From Adenanthera pavonina (taxonomy: Eukaryota > Streptophyta > Magnoliopsida > Fabales > Fabaceae), in assembly GCA_026686845.1 (NCBI GenBank), contig JAIVEN010000013.1:14962001-15026000 (forward strand): 64,000 nucleotides of DNA. Direction: 5' to 3'. Both the position numbers and the translations under genes were made by a program. The notes under the pieces are model-generated. The model made no database searches, was not told where the DNA came from, and saw only the letters and a list, made by a program, of their open reading frames with translations. Below are positions 22,530 through 34,818 of the stretch, in pieces; the first letter of the stretch is position 1; the number at the start of each line of letters is the position of its first letter.

Positions 22530-25500
22530 CTACATGAACAAACACACAAGTATGAGACGAGTATAGACAAAGATGATCATAAGCAAAGTGGCAAATTCAA
22601 CTCTATTAAGGTTGCCATTGCTGGTACCATGGTGGCTTGGGTGGTGGTGATTATTTGCATTTGCAGCGCCGGCAGCTCCAGCAGCATAAGCTGGAATGAC
22701 GGCGGCACCTCCTGGTGATTTTGAATTCCCATTTTCTCCGCTGTGAGGTGATGTGTGACCACCAGAGCCTCCACCTCTAAAAGCTGCTATTTTATTTTCA
22801 TAGGTACCTTTGTGTTCTTTCATCTTGTTTTCCTGCATCGGTTCTGTCCATAAATCAGTGAGAAAAATAATTAAAAATTTAACTTCTGTGAATTAGAATG
22901 AGAAGTTATTCATGCCTCATTGGATTTGTCCAAAAAATTTTAAAGGAAAAAAGTGTAATTAGAGACATAAATGAAATGGAAATAGATACTGGAAAAAGAT
23001 AGGAAAGAAATCAAAGTATTTCTATTTCTGGTAAGATATGAATAATAAGAGCGAAAATAAGATCACGCAAACGGATGGAAATGTCCCTAAGCCAAAAATT
23101 AGAAAAAGGCCTGGTAGGAATCTGAAGGGCAGATTTGGAATTTCACACTCAAGCTTATGATGGATTGATTTCTTGCCTCTAGTTGCCTTAGGAAACGGAA
23201 CTGGAAAAGCTATTATCTCTTACCAAACACAATTCAAAGGAATTTCAACTTTATTCTCCTTTTCATTCCAACGGATAAATTCGTACCAAACATGCTTATA
23301 TTTGTCTTTAGGAACGGAACCAGGGTTGGGTTATGGGAGGGTTGAAATTAAAAAAACATATATAGTAATTGAAGAAATATTTAACCATCTAAAGTATAAA
23401 GCAAACTATGATATATATATATAACATTATAATATAAATATTTCAATATATCTATAGTTAATTTTTCAAATATATAATCAAAATAAATATATAATTTCAT
23501 TTCATAAATTGTACACGTTGATGTTTTATAGCGTAAAAATTAAATCTTCAATTATCATATTGGTAGTAAACTTTTTAACAATTTTCTTCTCAATATAAAT
23601 AATTATATAATCAGTTAAAAAATTATCTTCTATCTTATTGTAAAACCTCCTCTTAATAATTTTTATAGTTAAAAAAATCTATTCAATAGTCGCTATTGAT
23701 ACTAAGTAGTTAATACAATCCATAGGAATTTATTAATTAAAGAATAAAAACTAGACTTTCTAATATCTTCAAACTATCCTATCTCTACTCTTATAATAAA
23801 GTATAAATTTTGAGAGGAAAAAAATACATAATCCATATATAAAAATAAAAATTTTGTAATATATATACTATATTAAACAAATTTAAAACATGGGGGCAAT
23901 TTTGTAATATGTATATACTTTACAAAACAGTATTTAAAAGAGGAAGGGGACCCGCGGGGGGTATGGGTGGTTGGTTGTGAGGGATCGTGGCCCCTACTCG
24001 CCCCCGGTTAATTCCATCTATTTGTCTGTTAACTTCAATATTCTCAGAACTCATAAGTCCACTTTTTTTACTGTATAATATTTGGTATTATCTGATTAAA
24101 TTTAAGTATTGTTTGATTTAAATAAGATAGTTTTAACATGGTGGTCAAAAGAAAAAAAGCTCTAACGTGATTTTTATATTTACAAAATTTGAACACACGC
24201 AATATTGCATAAAGAATATAAGTCTTTTTTACTTGATTCAATTACAGTGGGATCAATTATTTTATTTTTTATTTTTAATCTGAACATTCAAAGATATTTC
24301 ATGACATATGTAGATATGGTATCTGAAACTTCTGGTGAAAGGATGAGACAGGGAAAGGTAATTAAAGAGTCTAAGCACAAATTCCATGCTTGCCACCATC
24401 CTCCATATTATAAATCCGATCCGAAGTGATATTCTCTTTTGATAACTTTAGATTTTCTATTACCAATAATCAATTCATCTTTTAAAAGCAACATGTCGAG
24501 TGAAAATAATATAGTACGTACAGGGAAAAAAGGGATTAATAGAACTTTAAAAGAATAAAAAAATTATTCTCATCTTCCCTTGAAATTAAATAGACCCAAA
24601 AATTTTGAAATTAAGAAGAAAAATTTATCATGAGATCTTAGCAAACTAATATGATCAGATTACCCCCCACATTAATTCATAATTGGCCTCCAATACCATC
24701 ATGATTCTTTCATAAAGAAAGAAAAAGAAAGAATGAATGTGTATCCTTTTGACTTATCGTGGAGGAGAATAGATTTCACAAGCACTTAATTTATTTTGTA
24801 TCATTCTCTAGCTCTGAAAAAAAAAAAAAACCACAATACCATGACGAATTCTAGATAAGGATAGTGTAGAATTCTTTTTTCCCATTTACTCTTTTATTCC
24901 TTTGTATATAGAGTAAATCTAGCTGGCAAAGGACTACACTTTATTTTAGTACACGAGAAAATTGGTCCTTGTAGCTAGTAGGGGATACAAAATATTACAG
25001 AAATTTTAAACCAAAAAATTTTGAAAGGTCGAGACTCCTAAAACATCATTATTAAGAAGACCAAAAAATGTTGAAATGAAGAAGAAAACATTTATCATGA
25101 AAAACTTCGCAAACTGTAGTAATTCCATTCAAATTATCCCCCAACATTCATAATTTTCCTCCCTTATATATCATCATGATTTTTAGGCAGAAAAAAAATA
25201 AATGTGGACCTTTCGACTCATTGATTGCAAGGTTTGTTGTCTGAGTTCAGAAAATAAAATGGGAGAAGAGAAAAATAAAGTTCTTACGCACTTTTCTGTA
25301 TCATTCTCTAACTGCCCAAAAAAAAAAACAATGACGAAGTCTAGATGAAGATTGTCTAGAATTCTATTCTTCTCTTCTCTCTTTTTAAATTTTACTGAAA
25401 TTTCACAGAAATTTTTCCAAATGCCGAGACTCCTAAACATCCTTACAATATGAAGGGAATTAGATGAGTTTGAAGTATACCTGAAGAGAGTTTCTTGCGA

Positions 25501-25568
25501 ACAATTGAGGAAGACGATACAAAACTGAGAGATATGAAGATAAGAAGGGAAAACACTGCGATACCCAT
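22530..25568 (-). CDS. Small secreted protein, putatively GPI-anchored (two exons, unknown function)
   Basis: Exon 1 is 25568-25481 and exon 2 is 22843-22530 on the minus strand, giving 133 residues. The 2637-bp intron has donor TCAG|GTATAC and acceptor GGACAG, joining phase 1 as Ser-Ser-Glu-Pro-Met. Residues 1-20 (MGIAVFSLLIFISLSFVSSS) form a clear signal peptide. Next comes a basic stretch (KMKEHKGTYENK), a Gly/Ser/Asn-rich part, an Ala-rich part (AAVIPAYAAGAAGAAN) and a His-rich patch (NNHHHPSHHG). The last ~20 residues are hydrophobic and end the protein, with NGN/SNG just before: the layout of a GPI-anchor signal. Good splice sites, a conserved reading frame across the intron and complementary domains support a real gene. 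I do not recognise the family. The alternative is two unrelated ORFs. Confidence 0.68.
23173..24003. other. Repeat-like tract in the intron of the secreted-protein gene
   Basis: AT-rich, no ORF. CTCTTACCAAACACAATTC and TCGTACCAAACATGC near 23220-23295, and a G/C-rich patch at 23940-24005 (GACCCGCGGGGGGTATGG) in otherwise AT-rich sequence, look like ends of decayed DNA transposons. Boundaries are not resolved. Confidence 0.25.
24560..25440. repeat. Diverged ~0.4-0.47 kb tandem duplication beside exon 1 of the secreted-protein gene
   Basis: Copy A (about 24560-25030) and copy B (about 25030-25440) share a series of blocks in order: AAGAAGAAAA..TTTATCATGA (24624, 25091), ATCATCATGATT-like, GTATCATTCTCTA, a poly-A run, ATGACGAA.TCTAGAT and TAGAATTCT. 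Each copy is bounded by GAGACTCCTAAA (about 25030, 25428). It lies in the intron just downstream of exon 1. The copies are clearly diverged, so the event is old. Confidence 0.7.
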
Positions 25569-25700
25569 TTGTCTTTTTTGGCTAATAACTTCTGAAGACG
25601 ATCTTCTTTTATAAATCCTAGCAGCTTTCACTTTCTCTAACACAGAGACATGGATATTGTGGGCTGTATATATATATATATATATATGGATCTGGTGAAT
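25569..25700 (-). promoter_or_regulatory. Likely promoter/5' UTR of the secreted-protein gene with (TA)n microsatellite
   Basis: Reading leftward toward the ATG at 25568, the minus strand shows a perfect (TA)n run at about 25668-25687 and a TATA-like GATTTATAAAAG at about 25606-25617. The latter is about 40 bp from the ATG, close for a TATA box. The (TA)n may serve instead. Assignment is inference. Confidence 0.35.
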
Positions 25701-26039
25701 TCTGAAGCAGAAATATATGAGAGAGGTGTAGGTTTTGATGATACAAGGAGTAGTTTGGCTAAGAATCTGAGAAAGCAAAGGTTGGGTTATCTTCCACCTA
25801 GAAAGTGCAGTTACAAAAATAAGAGAAAAAAGTTGAGTGGCCCATCACTTAACCGACTCGAATCGAATTTGCTGCCATTTGTTTTATTTGCATTCTGTGT
25901 GTCTCTGTCACTAGTTGCAAACGTTAACTTGAACTCACATGTTTCTGTTTCTGTGGTTTCTGGATTCCATATATTGTGGGGCTTTAACTTTGTCCTTAAA
26001 AATCTTAATTCCGTCTGTCCCATGATATTTTAATAATAC

Positions 26040-28599
26040 TTTAATTTGAAGTAGATTTTTGACCCGTAACCCAGATGTCATTCAAAATTCAAAAATCATA
26101 TAATTATATGACTTGATAAAATTAGAAAAAAAGAAAACAAAAAAATTAAAAAAGGACAAAAGGATAAAACATAAAGCTCAGAAAAAGGCATATGAGTAAT
26201 ATCATAACTCTATTTATAAGTCATTATATTCCTCCAAATTGGTTTCCTGTAAGATTTATATTATAACTATTTGCAATGCATGGAAAAGAAAAAACGGACA
26301 AAACATGAAATCTAAGATAAGTTTTATATGTGACATCACAACACCATTTGTAAGCTATTTTTTCAAATTAGCTTCCTAAAGGATTTATGTTATAATAGAT
26401 TGCACAAATTTAATCTAACCTTGATAAGAAGTGAAGAGGAAGTGGAGGGAAAGGTAAATGAAGAGAAACTTTTTGTAGCTGAAGAGAGTGGAGGGGCTTA
26501 ATGTTTTTTTTGAAACAAGATCTTGAGTTTTAGCCATTAAAAAAAAAGGGTAAAAAAGTTATTCTCATTTAGAGTCAAGCAATGCTAAAATCTTTATTTG
26601 TTAGTAGCACTAAATAATAGATGATTTTTTTCTTAAAAAAATACAAAATTGAGTAAGGCAGCATTTGCTGGAAAGGCAACATCTGTCTTAGATAGACGAT
26701 TTTGAGTCATGCAAGTTCTTTCATTTTTCTTACACCACTAGAGGACAATGATAGAGAAGATTATAGGGACATTCCACCTTTTTTTTTTTCCTGTCAACCA
26801 TATTTGTAATAAGAGGAATTGACATTTCAGGACTAAAACACTCAATTAATATTAGTTTAGAATCCAAACATTCCAAAATGGCAGAACCAAATCATGGTCT
26901 TAAACTAATCTAAACTTAAAAAAGAAAATAACCTAAATATCCTTATTAAAAAAAGTTAGAGAGCTCTACCCTAAACTCAGTCTCAGATCGAACCCAAACA
27001 TCCCCCGCCCTAGCTCGGTTAGAAGGACAAAGCTACCTACATTCGCATCGCACGCTCTTAGTAAAATTAGAGAAGGTTGTAGTGTCGCATCAGTCGCCTT
27101 GCATCATTGGTCTTTGTTAATTCACGTTGGTGCTCTCTATCGAATAGGTCTTGTGAATTGTGTGCTCTTTGTAGAATTGCATTGTAGCTCTCTACTGGGT
27201 CAGAAATCAGATCTGATTCGTATCGCTCTCTGCTGAACCAAAGGTAGCTTCTATTCAATGTCTAGATTTGTAAGATGGGTCATGCTTCACCATTTTATTT
27301 CCTTATTGATGGTGTTGGCAAACTTGCCCTCAATTACCACCCTTCAGTTATGCACTTTTAATCTAATGGGAAAGTTTTCTTTTATATTTCCCATGGTTAA
27401 AACTTTGCTCTCAATGCACTGTTAATCTAGTTTTGTAATGTCTGTTAAATATTCTTGTTTCTACTAATTGCATCTTTCCAACATATAGTTGTAGACAGAT
27501 CATTAACAAGAAAGGAAACGGGTGTCTAAAATTATCTTGTTTGAAACTAAGAATTACCATGTATTAATTTTGTAATTGGAATGTGAAATAGTTGAGGACC
27601 TTTCGTGCTGTTTTTACTTTATGTCTCCCAGTGTGATGTCCTCAAACTCATTCATATTTGACTAATTTTTATTTTTCCTCAAACTCATTCATATTTGAGT
27701 AATTTTTATTTTTAAGTGTGCTATTAACGAATTGTTGCAGCTAGACGTATACTTTGCTAGTTTTCTTAATAGACAAACCTTGAGAGTTTATAGTGTAAGT
27801 TTTGGAATTTCATACTGCTTATGCTTTGAAAAATTACTTGGTGACCTTTGATATGTGGACTTGCTGGTCTTGAAACATTTTTCTCTCGTGTGTGCGCTCA
27901 TGTGCACATTGATTGTGAATGGTTTCACAAGTCACAAATTTAGAGTTCAATTTTAATTGTGGTTTGATTTTTTTTTCTTGAGAATCATGAATCACAACAA
28001 GAGGTACAGTTTACATCATAACTTTGGTCCTTAATACGAACTGAGTGCATGCAAGTCAATTTTGTTCTTTGTATGCTTGTTGATGTCATATTTTATTATT
28101 TTAAAGGGTATAAGCATTATGTGTTGTATATTTTTCTACATATTGCATGTACTAAAGAAAAATTTATGTTATTACCATCATACACAATAATTTTTTAAAA
28201 TGAATTTTATTGGAGAATTCCTATTTTATATTGGATGTTTTCAATGAATTTGTTTATGCATAATTTGAATTTTTTCTTGTAATGAGTATCAAATTTGTGA
28301 ACCTTTGTATAAACTTCCATCTCTACAACTTGAGATTGCCTAAGTTGGTTGCTTTTATCTTTTTTATCAACCGTTTTCTTACACATTTAAGATAATTTCT
28401 AGTTATTGGTGGCTGGATTTATGATTCCTCTTATCATAAAATGGGAAGAAGGTGAGATATATATTGTGAAACTAATTAATGTGAAACTCCTTGTATAGTG
28501 AAAGTTTTGAAATTTAACACGAGAGAATTTTTGCTTTAAAAAATTTCTAAGCATATACTTGGGAATTTTTGTTTGTTAGGATGTTAAAGAAAATAAAAT
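26040..28599. other. Intergenic region, no gene recognised
   Basis: AT-rich and stop-rich in all frames. The patch 26960-27250 (less AT-rich, with CCCCCGCCCTAGCTCGGTTAG) stands out and could be a promoter or the end of a decayed transposon, but no ORF or RNA pattern supports a call. Confidence 0.25.
27640..27713. repeat. 37-bp tandem duplication
   Basis: Two adjacent 37-bp copies (27640-27676, 27677-27713) begin CCTCAAACTCATTCATATTT and differ at one base (GACTAA versus GAGTAA). Near-identity implies a recent event. Confidence 0.9.
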
Positions 28600-29610
28600 T
28601 ACTAGTTAGATAGTTGAAATGTTAGGATGTCACTATATAATAAGATTTCATGTAGGTATATTTTGTACGTAAACATGCTTTGGAACATATAGTGGTCCTA
28701 GTGGAAACTTCATGTTCACTTATATGATAGCTTGATTTCTCTTGTAAAAAGGTTTGGATCATCAAATTAGTTGTTCTCAAGGCATTAAGTTTCGACATGT
28801 TGTGTGTCTCGATAGGGTACAAAGTGTCATTGTAAATCTTCTCCTGTGAGCTGAGTAGGAAGGATTCATCAACAAAGTTATAAGCATTGCCATGCACTTT
28901 TTAAATGGTTGCACAAGCATGAGGACAAGGAATTCCACTCATCACCTAGCCTTTGCACGTGTATTCCCATGAAGCTAAATTTACACGAATATCTACAGAA
29001 CCAATTCACACTATTATCATATTTTCTCCATAGTACTTAGCTAGCATAATTTCTACCCTCAAAACATTGTACTTTAGCTTCCCCTCAACTTTGGGACCAA
29101 CTTCGTTTTCCCACTTCCTCATAACTTCCTTGGTTTTAATAACAAACTGCCTAGTCAACTTGTCTCTATGATTATTAATTAGTACATAAATAAAATGCCC
29201 CCTCTCCTTGATGAGCCATTAATTCGGCCAAGTTAGTTGTTATATATTCCCACCGATCACATGAGAACTTGAACATTGACCACCTATCAACATTATCCTT
29301 ATTTTCAACTCATCTTGCTAATTCTGGAGAGAATTTCCACAAATTCCCCATCACCATGTTAAAATCACGTTCAAGTCTTGCATAAGCAGTTGCCCAAAGT
29401 AACTTTAACGCCTCCTCTTTGCTCTTCCTTCTTCTTCCTTTGAAACCTTTGGAAAACTCAGTGCTAAAATTCTCTTTCACATGACAATAACATAATGCAT
29501 GTAATCACCTCCAAAGAATATTGCTTGCATAGCACCAATGATTGCATGATGTCGGTTGTATATAATAGTTATTTGCAAACAACCTGTAATTTCTTTGAGA
29601 TTTTGAAGAA
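28600..29610 (-). pseudogene. Mutator-like (MULE) transposase fragment, decayed
   Basis: With frame changes, the minus strand reads the C-terminal half of a plant MULE transposase: IIYNRHHAIIGAMQAIF and CHVKENFSTEFSKGFKG (about 29420-29570), WATAYARLERDF, the block with DRWEYITTNLAEWL (about 29210-29290), and a SWIM zinc finger YTCKG..VMSGIPCPHACATI (about 28890-28965) followed by a tail with SSQEKIYNDTLYPIE. Stops, a frameshift and the first SWIM Cys replaced by Tyr show it is dead. The N-terminal DDE part and the terminal repeats were not found. Confidence 0.75.
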
Positions 29611-31541
29611 ACTATGCCTAATTGACAAAGGTTTCGTTTCCAACAATAGCATATTTTATTTATATTTTTGCCATTTAATTCTCTTTTAGATATCATTTTC
29701 ATCTTTTAGTGTTATTTTTCTGCAAAATAGTTCATTGAATTTATCTTCAAATTTACTTTAATCCTTTAATTTCATATTTTATTAAAATTAATCTTTTTAA
29801 TTGGCAAAAGCCATTCAAAGTTTTCTTTCTTTCTAAATTTATTTATTAAATATATACGGTGTGGCACACCTTGGATTTCGAGCAAAACATTGGCCCTTCA
29901 ATCTAGTTTAAATTACAAAATTAAATGAAATTATAAAAATAAAAAAATAATTTTCCCACAGAGCACAGATTTGAAATTGGTTCATGATGAAGTTTTTTAA
30001 AGTAGTGTAAAAATAGTAGAAACATGAGATTGTTGTTATTTCCAAAATAATAAATAAAAAAATAAAAAGATAAATATAGGAGAAAGTTTACCCAACTTTA
30101 AAAAAAAAAATTGGACAATTTCAATATCAATTTATCTATTATATATATTAAAGCAAAGTACACTGAGGTGACGTGTCGAAATTCTGTGCTACCACATCAA
30201 TATGGTGAGATGGAAAAAGTGGGACCCGCCATGCCACCTAACATAGGAGTATTTTCATAATTTAATTAAGTGGCTGCAATTAGACATTAATGCAAATTTT
30301 ATGATTTTCAAATCATAAATGCTGTTTAGTTTTTCTCTTTTGTGGCAATTTATGTTCATTTGAAAAATCTGCAATTAATTTACATTTAATATATATATAC
30401 ATATAAGTAGATGAATCATGCTTGCACCGCAACAATTTTGCAATTTTAGAGCGACATATCATCACCAACTCATTATCCAGCCAATGAAAAGGTATTATCT
30501 GGTTTGTACATATTTAGGTTTGTGCAATTGATAGGTGTTTTGGGCTTTAGGAAGGAGTATGGAGGTAATTTCCAGGAAAGGTGCTTGGATTGATTAGTAA
30601 ATCGCGACTAGGATGTGATGTGGATAGTGTGGACTAATGAGCCTCCTTCCTTGTGCCATTTATGCGGTCCTTTAGCCCATTGACTTGCCAACATGTCTAT
30701 GTCCAAAGACCTATCAAAAGATATTACAAATTATAATCAAGAGTGACATATTCAACCATGTAACAGAATGACATAAAACTTAGGTCTAGAATTATAAAAT
30801 CAAATTAAGCATGATTAGAACATGGATTAGCATGAAATTCAACATGAAAAATCAAGGGAAAACACTCAGAAAATGATGAAAAAGAAAGCAATAAAAATGC
30901 ATAAGAAAATAGGCTTTCTATGCAAGTTGACTAAAATGCTCTTTGTGGACTAAACTTTGACTGGCTCTACAATGAAAACCCTAATTACTTTGGTCAATTT
31001 TAGTAACTCAAACTATTTATAATTAAGTGCTCTAAACAATGATTAGGTGATTAATTTCTAGATTATTAAGGAAAGTTAAAATTAATTTCAGGTAGGATTT
31101 TAACTAGGGGTAGTTTGGAAAAGTGGAAAATGAGTGAATAATACATGAAAATGGTCACAACATGGAAGGAAATCCAATGACATGGAATGATTTATGACCT
31201 TAAATGGATGATGGAATGGAAATTCCTCAAGAAAATCTCACCCGAAATTACATAGAAAACTGAATTTAATCACTCGATAAAACCAAATCAAGCACTTAAT
31301 TAACCAAACAACGTCGAAAATGCACCAATGGAAAGAATTAGGTCTACAATCATAGAATATAATAAAGTATCATAAAATAAGTTTAAAACCAATGATTTAA
31401 CACATTTTTCCACAACTCAATCAAAATCAACTATACCATGAAAATGCTCTAAAACCACAAAAATAACCAAAATAATGTAATAAAAATACTAGACTTAGGG
31501 GATAAAAATATGGTGAAATATGGTCATATCAATGACCAAAG
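29611..31541. other. Intergenic AT-rich region with possible Helitron end
   Basis: No gene recognised. A|TCTATTATATATATTAAAG at 30135 resembles the 5' end of plant Helitrons, and a perfect 10-bp-stem hairpin TTTATGATTT-TC-AAATCATAAA lies at about 30298-30319. No CTRR end follows the hairpin at the expected distance, so the Helitron call is weak. From about 30700 the text looks like old LTR sequence but could not be assigned. Confidence 0.25.
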
Positions 31542-32077
31542 TGATTAGTTTTGATGATGTCAAATAGTGGATCAAAAAGTCCGCATGCTATGTGTATTTA
31601 ATATTCATTATATTATTTATATGCCTATCATTTGATGTGAATTAGACTAACTACTTTTTTTGAAAGAAAGTTATATTTAATGTATTCTGTTCAAGAAAAA
31701 GGGATAGTGAGCTTTGAAGTAAAGAGACAGAATATTAACTATATTCTCTACTCAAAGATAGCAAGACAAGGATGCTCCAAGAATTGAAGCATGTGAAGAT
31801 ATCAAGGGAGCAAGATGATCAAGGAAGGCAAGAATTCAAGAGAAAATTGAAGCTCAATTGTTATATGTATTTATTTCTTTCTCTTATGATGTGTGGTGGT
31901 TTAAATTTGAACTTAATTTTCTTATCACTAATATTAGATAAGCAAGTTGATTAAGTTTTGGTGGCTAGTTCAATGTTTTTAAACTTGTTTTCATGATTAA
32001 ACTACCTTATTCGACTAAGATAAGGTGGATATTCCACTAATGGACTAGCTTTGTTCTTGCTCTTGCTTTTGGTATTG

Positions 32078-32400
32078 TGTAACATCTTAACCTTAGGCCT
32101 CATTTCCCATTATCATACTTTATTTAAAGTCCATTTGATCATGTTTAGAAGCTTGAATTTCATAAAGGACTAAAACAAAAAAAATTTAATTTCAGTGGTA
32201 CTATTTATTTGGTAGTATCATTTTCTTGACCAAACTTTGAAAATTCATAACTAATTCTAGAAAAATCGTATAGAGTGATGTATGTTAATTTAGATGGTTT
32301 TGATGATTCTAAACAACAATGAGCTTGGAAATTAAATATCAAGGGTGCACAAGTGATATGAGAACCAAAGTTGGAGAGTCCTATAGTTTGAAAAGTTTTT
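32078..32400 (-). repeat. Family-G LTR terminal fragment nested in a family-S LTR
   Basis: TGTAACATCTTAACC at 32078 followed by GGCCTCATTTCCC is the reverse complement of the family-G LTR 3' end (GGGAAATGAGCCC...GGTGTTACA). Similarity fades after about 32400. Confidence 0.45.
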
Positions 32401-32802
32401 ATGTACACTTGCTAGGAATCCCTTTACAAAAGAAGGTAGTTAAGCTTTAGATGTTACTTATTCTATTTATCCTGATATTAAATGAGGCATTTATTTTAGT
32501 GCCTAATGTTTAGCTCATGTTTTCAAAATGGTTTTCATGAAAAGTTTCATTTTATGCGAATATTCCCTTGAGGTTATGGGGATAAACTCTCAACCTTGTG
32601 CTATTTTAAAGTGTTTCCTCTTGGTTTTCATGAAAGGTTTGAGGTTATCCACATAACTAAGGTCTGTATGATGTCCTTGCTTCTATTAAGCTCTTTTTCC
32701 TGATAAGGTACTTACCTTATTCGCACAAGAGGCTTAATAGTAAGGATTTCTTATTTTGTGCTACTTGTTATTTGCATAACCAAGAGAGGTTTTCCACATA
32801 AT

Positions 32803-33809
32803 CACTACTAGAAAAATGCAATTTAGTGAGGGAATTTAGCGAGGGATCACTTATCCCTCGCTAAATGATCTAAATAGCGAGAAATTAGAGACGAATTAAA
32901 TTTAGCAAGGGAATTAGCGAGAAATATCCTTTCCCTCGCTAAATTAGTAAGGAATTAGCGAGGAATTTTTTATTCCTTGCTAAATAATTATGAATAGCGA
33001 GGGATTTGTCCCTAGCTAAATTTTTTAAAATTAATTTTAATAGATTAAAATTATTTTATTAAAAATTTAATTTTAATGAATTAAAATTTTTTTAATAATT
33101 ATGTTATAAAATTATTTTTATTAGTTGATTATTTTAAATTAATAAAAATAGTTAGATTAATTTTTATAACTTGTTGGCAAAAAATGAAAATGAAAATTCA
33201 TTTATTACAAAATTCAAAATATAAAATATTTTATGATATTAATAACTAAAATTATAATATATTTTTTATTTTTTAACAATATATTAATTTATAAATATAT
33301 GTGTGTATTAGTGTGTAAATAAATAATATATATTTAATATTTCATATAAAAACTGCAAATACATTACAGTTCAACTAGCAAAAGTCTGAATATAAAGGCA
33401 TTAAGAGCAGGAGGTCACGGGTTCGAATCTAAGTAAATGCATATTTGAAATCATTATATGACATGGCAGTGATGTGTCGCAATCACGGTGATGTGGCGGT
33501 GGTGTGGCATGGGTGGCGGGTGACATGGTAATGATGTGACGTGGCGTGATCTTGGTGGTGACATGGCAATTTTGAATTTTTTATAGTTTAGCGAGGAATG
33601 AGTTCCTCGCTAAATTTTGAGAGGGATTAAATCCCTCGCTAATTTAGTGAGGAAATCAACTCATTCCTCGCTAAAATTAGCGACACCATTTTTAGCGACA
33701 AAATCCCTCGCTATTTTCAATTTAGCGAGGGAAAAATGGTATTTAGCAAGGGAAAAATGGCATTTAGCGAGGGATTTGTCCCTCACTAAATGCCATTTTT
33801 CTAGTAGTG
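32803..33809. mobile_element. Non-autonomous CACTA (En/Spm) element with 3-bp target-site duplication
   Basis: The ends are perfect inverted repeats of CACTACTAGAAAAATG, the plant CACTA signature. The flanks are AAT (32800-32802) and AAT (33810-33812), the 3-bp duplication expected for this superfamily. Subterminal regions carry many copies of TTTAGCGAGGGA in both orientations, the presumed transposase-binding repeats. The 1007-bp element has no transposase. The core has AT-rich sequence and a contrasting GC-rich tract (about 33460-33565) of GTGATGTGGCGG-like units. Confidence 0.95.
33413..33430 (+). other. tRNA T-arm/box-B-like sequence inside the CACTA element
   Basis: GGTCACGGGTTCGAATCT, preceded by AAGAGCAGGA, matches the 3' half of a tRNA (variable loop into T-arm, pol III box B). 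No cloverleaf or box A is visible upstream. It is probably a captured tRNA or SINE fragment. Confidence 0.5.
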
Positions 33810-34818
33810 AATGTATGTTACACGACACTTGAACTTCTTTCTGTTGAACTCGTTATTCACATAACCTAGGTAGGTTATTAGGATAATCTGTATTTTTCAA
33901 AAACTTAGTTTGTACTGATTGAACATTATCCGAGCAAGGAATAACATCCTAAGAGGTTATTATGATAATCTTCAAAGGTATTCAAGTTTGTGAAACGTCA
34001 TTCAAACAACTAAGAAGGTTTTCATGAAAATGTTCTTGAGCTAAAACTTAGTCATTCTAGAATGAACATTATTCACATAACCTAAGTAGGTTATCTGCAT
34101 AACGTATATCCAACATTGAAATGAAGGGCCAATGGTCACCCATTATTTGCATAACTTGAGAATGTTATTTGCATAACCTTTGTCAGCCGCATTTAATGTA
34201 GTAGGTGAATGGTTACTTTTTTAGAGTAATGGTTAATTCTTGTTTTTAATGGATAGTTTGGCTCTCAAACTATAAATAGGACATAATTTAAACCAATTGA
34301 GAGACTGATAAGCTCATTAATATGAAAACTCTACAGAATTCATTTATGATTCATTAAAGTCTACTTATCTTCTGCTTAGTTCACTGTTGTTCTTAAACTT
34401 TCATATTTACTCTTTTGAGAGAGTTTCACACTTTGATTTGTATAATTCTACATACTTGTAGGAAATACTTAGTGTGAGAAAACACTAAGAGAGCTATTCT
34501 TACTCTTGTGTGAGAAGAGTTAGAAAGTTTTTTTTTTTAAGTTCAAAGTTTGAGCTGGAGTTGTACTGCAGTTTTTACAAGAGCCCATTTGAATCTTATA
34601 AGATATAGTGAAAAAATCTCAAGTGATAAGTTGAGAACTGGACATACGTCAAGTAGAGGACCAAACCAGGATAAATCGATTGAGCATTTTCTCTCTCTTG
34701 CTTTTTTCTATGATATATAATATTTTTCTGCACTCACTTCACAATTATTAAATCTTTTTTTTTTAAAATATTATATTACCCAATTCATCCCCCATCTTGG
34801 ATGCTAGCATCACTTACA

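Larger units (their letters stand above)
31542..34818 (+). repeat. Family-S (sirevirus-type copia) LTR, interrupted by other elements
   Basis: The start TGATTAGTTTTGATGATG matches the start of the solo LTR at 47041 (read on minus: GTTTTGATGATGACAAAT). The end shows ACCCAATTCATCCCCC then CTTGG...TTACA, the family's 3' signature. Inside are two tracts of TTATNCGNATAA-type palindromes (about 32550-32800 and 33840-34180), then a TATA box CTATAAATAGGACAT at about 34270. A family-G LTR fragment (32078-32400) and a CACTA element (32803-33809) are nested within. No matching flank duplication was found. Confidence 0.6.

Noticed and set aside
27067..27258. 63-codon minus-strand open frame as a gene
   Set aside because: No signal, domain or splice context; composition looks random.
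33413..33430. Possible tRNA gene
   Set aside because: Only the T-arm half is present; no box A, acceptor pairing or cloverleaf could be formed upstream.
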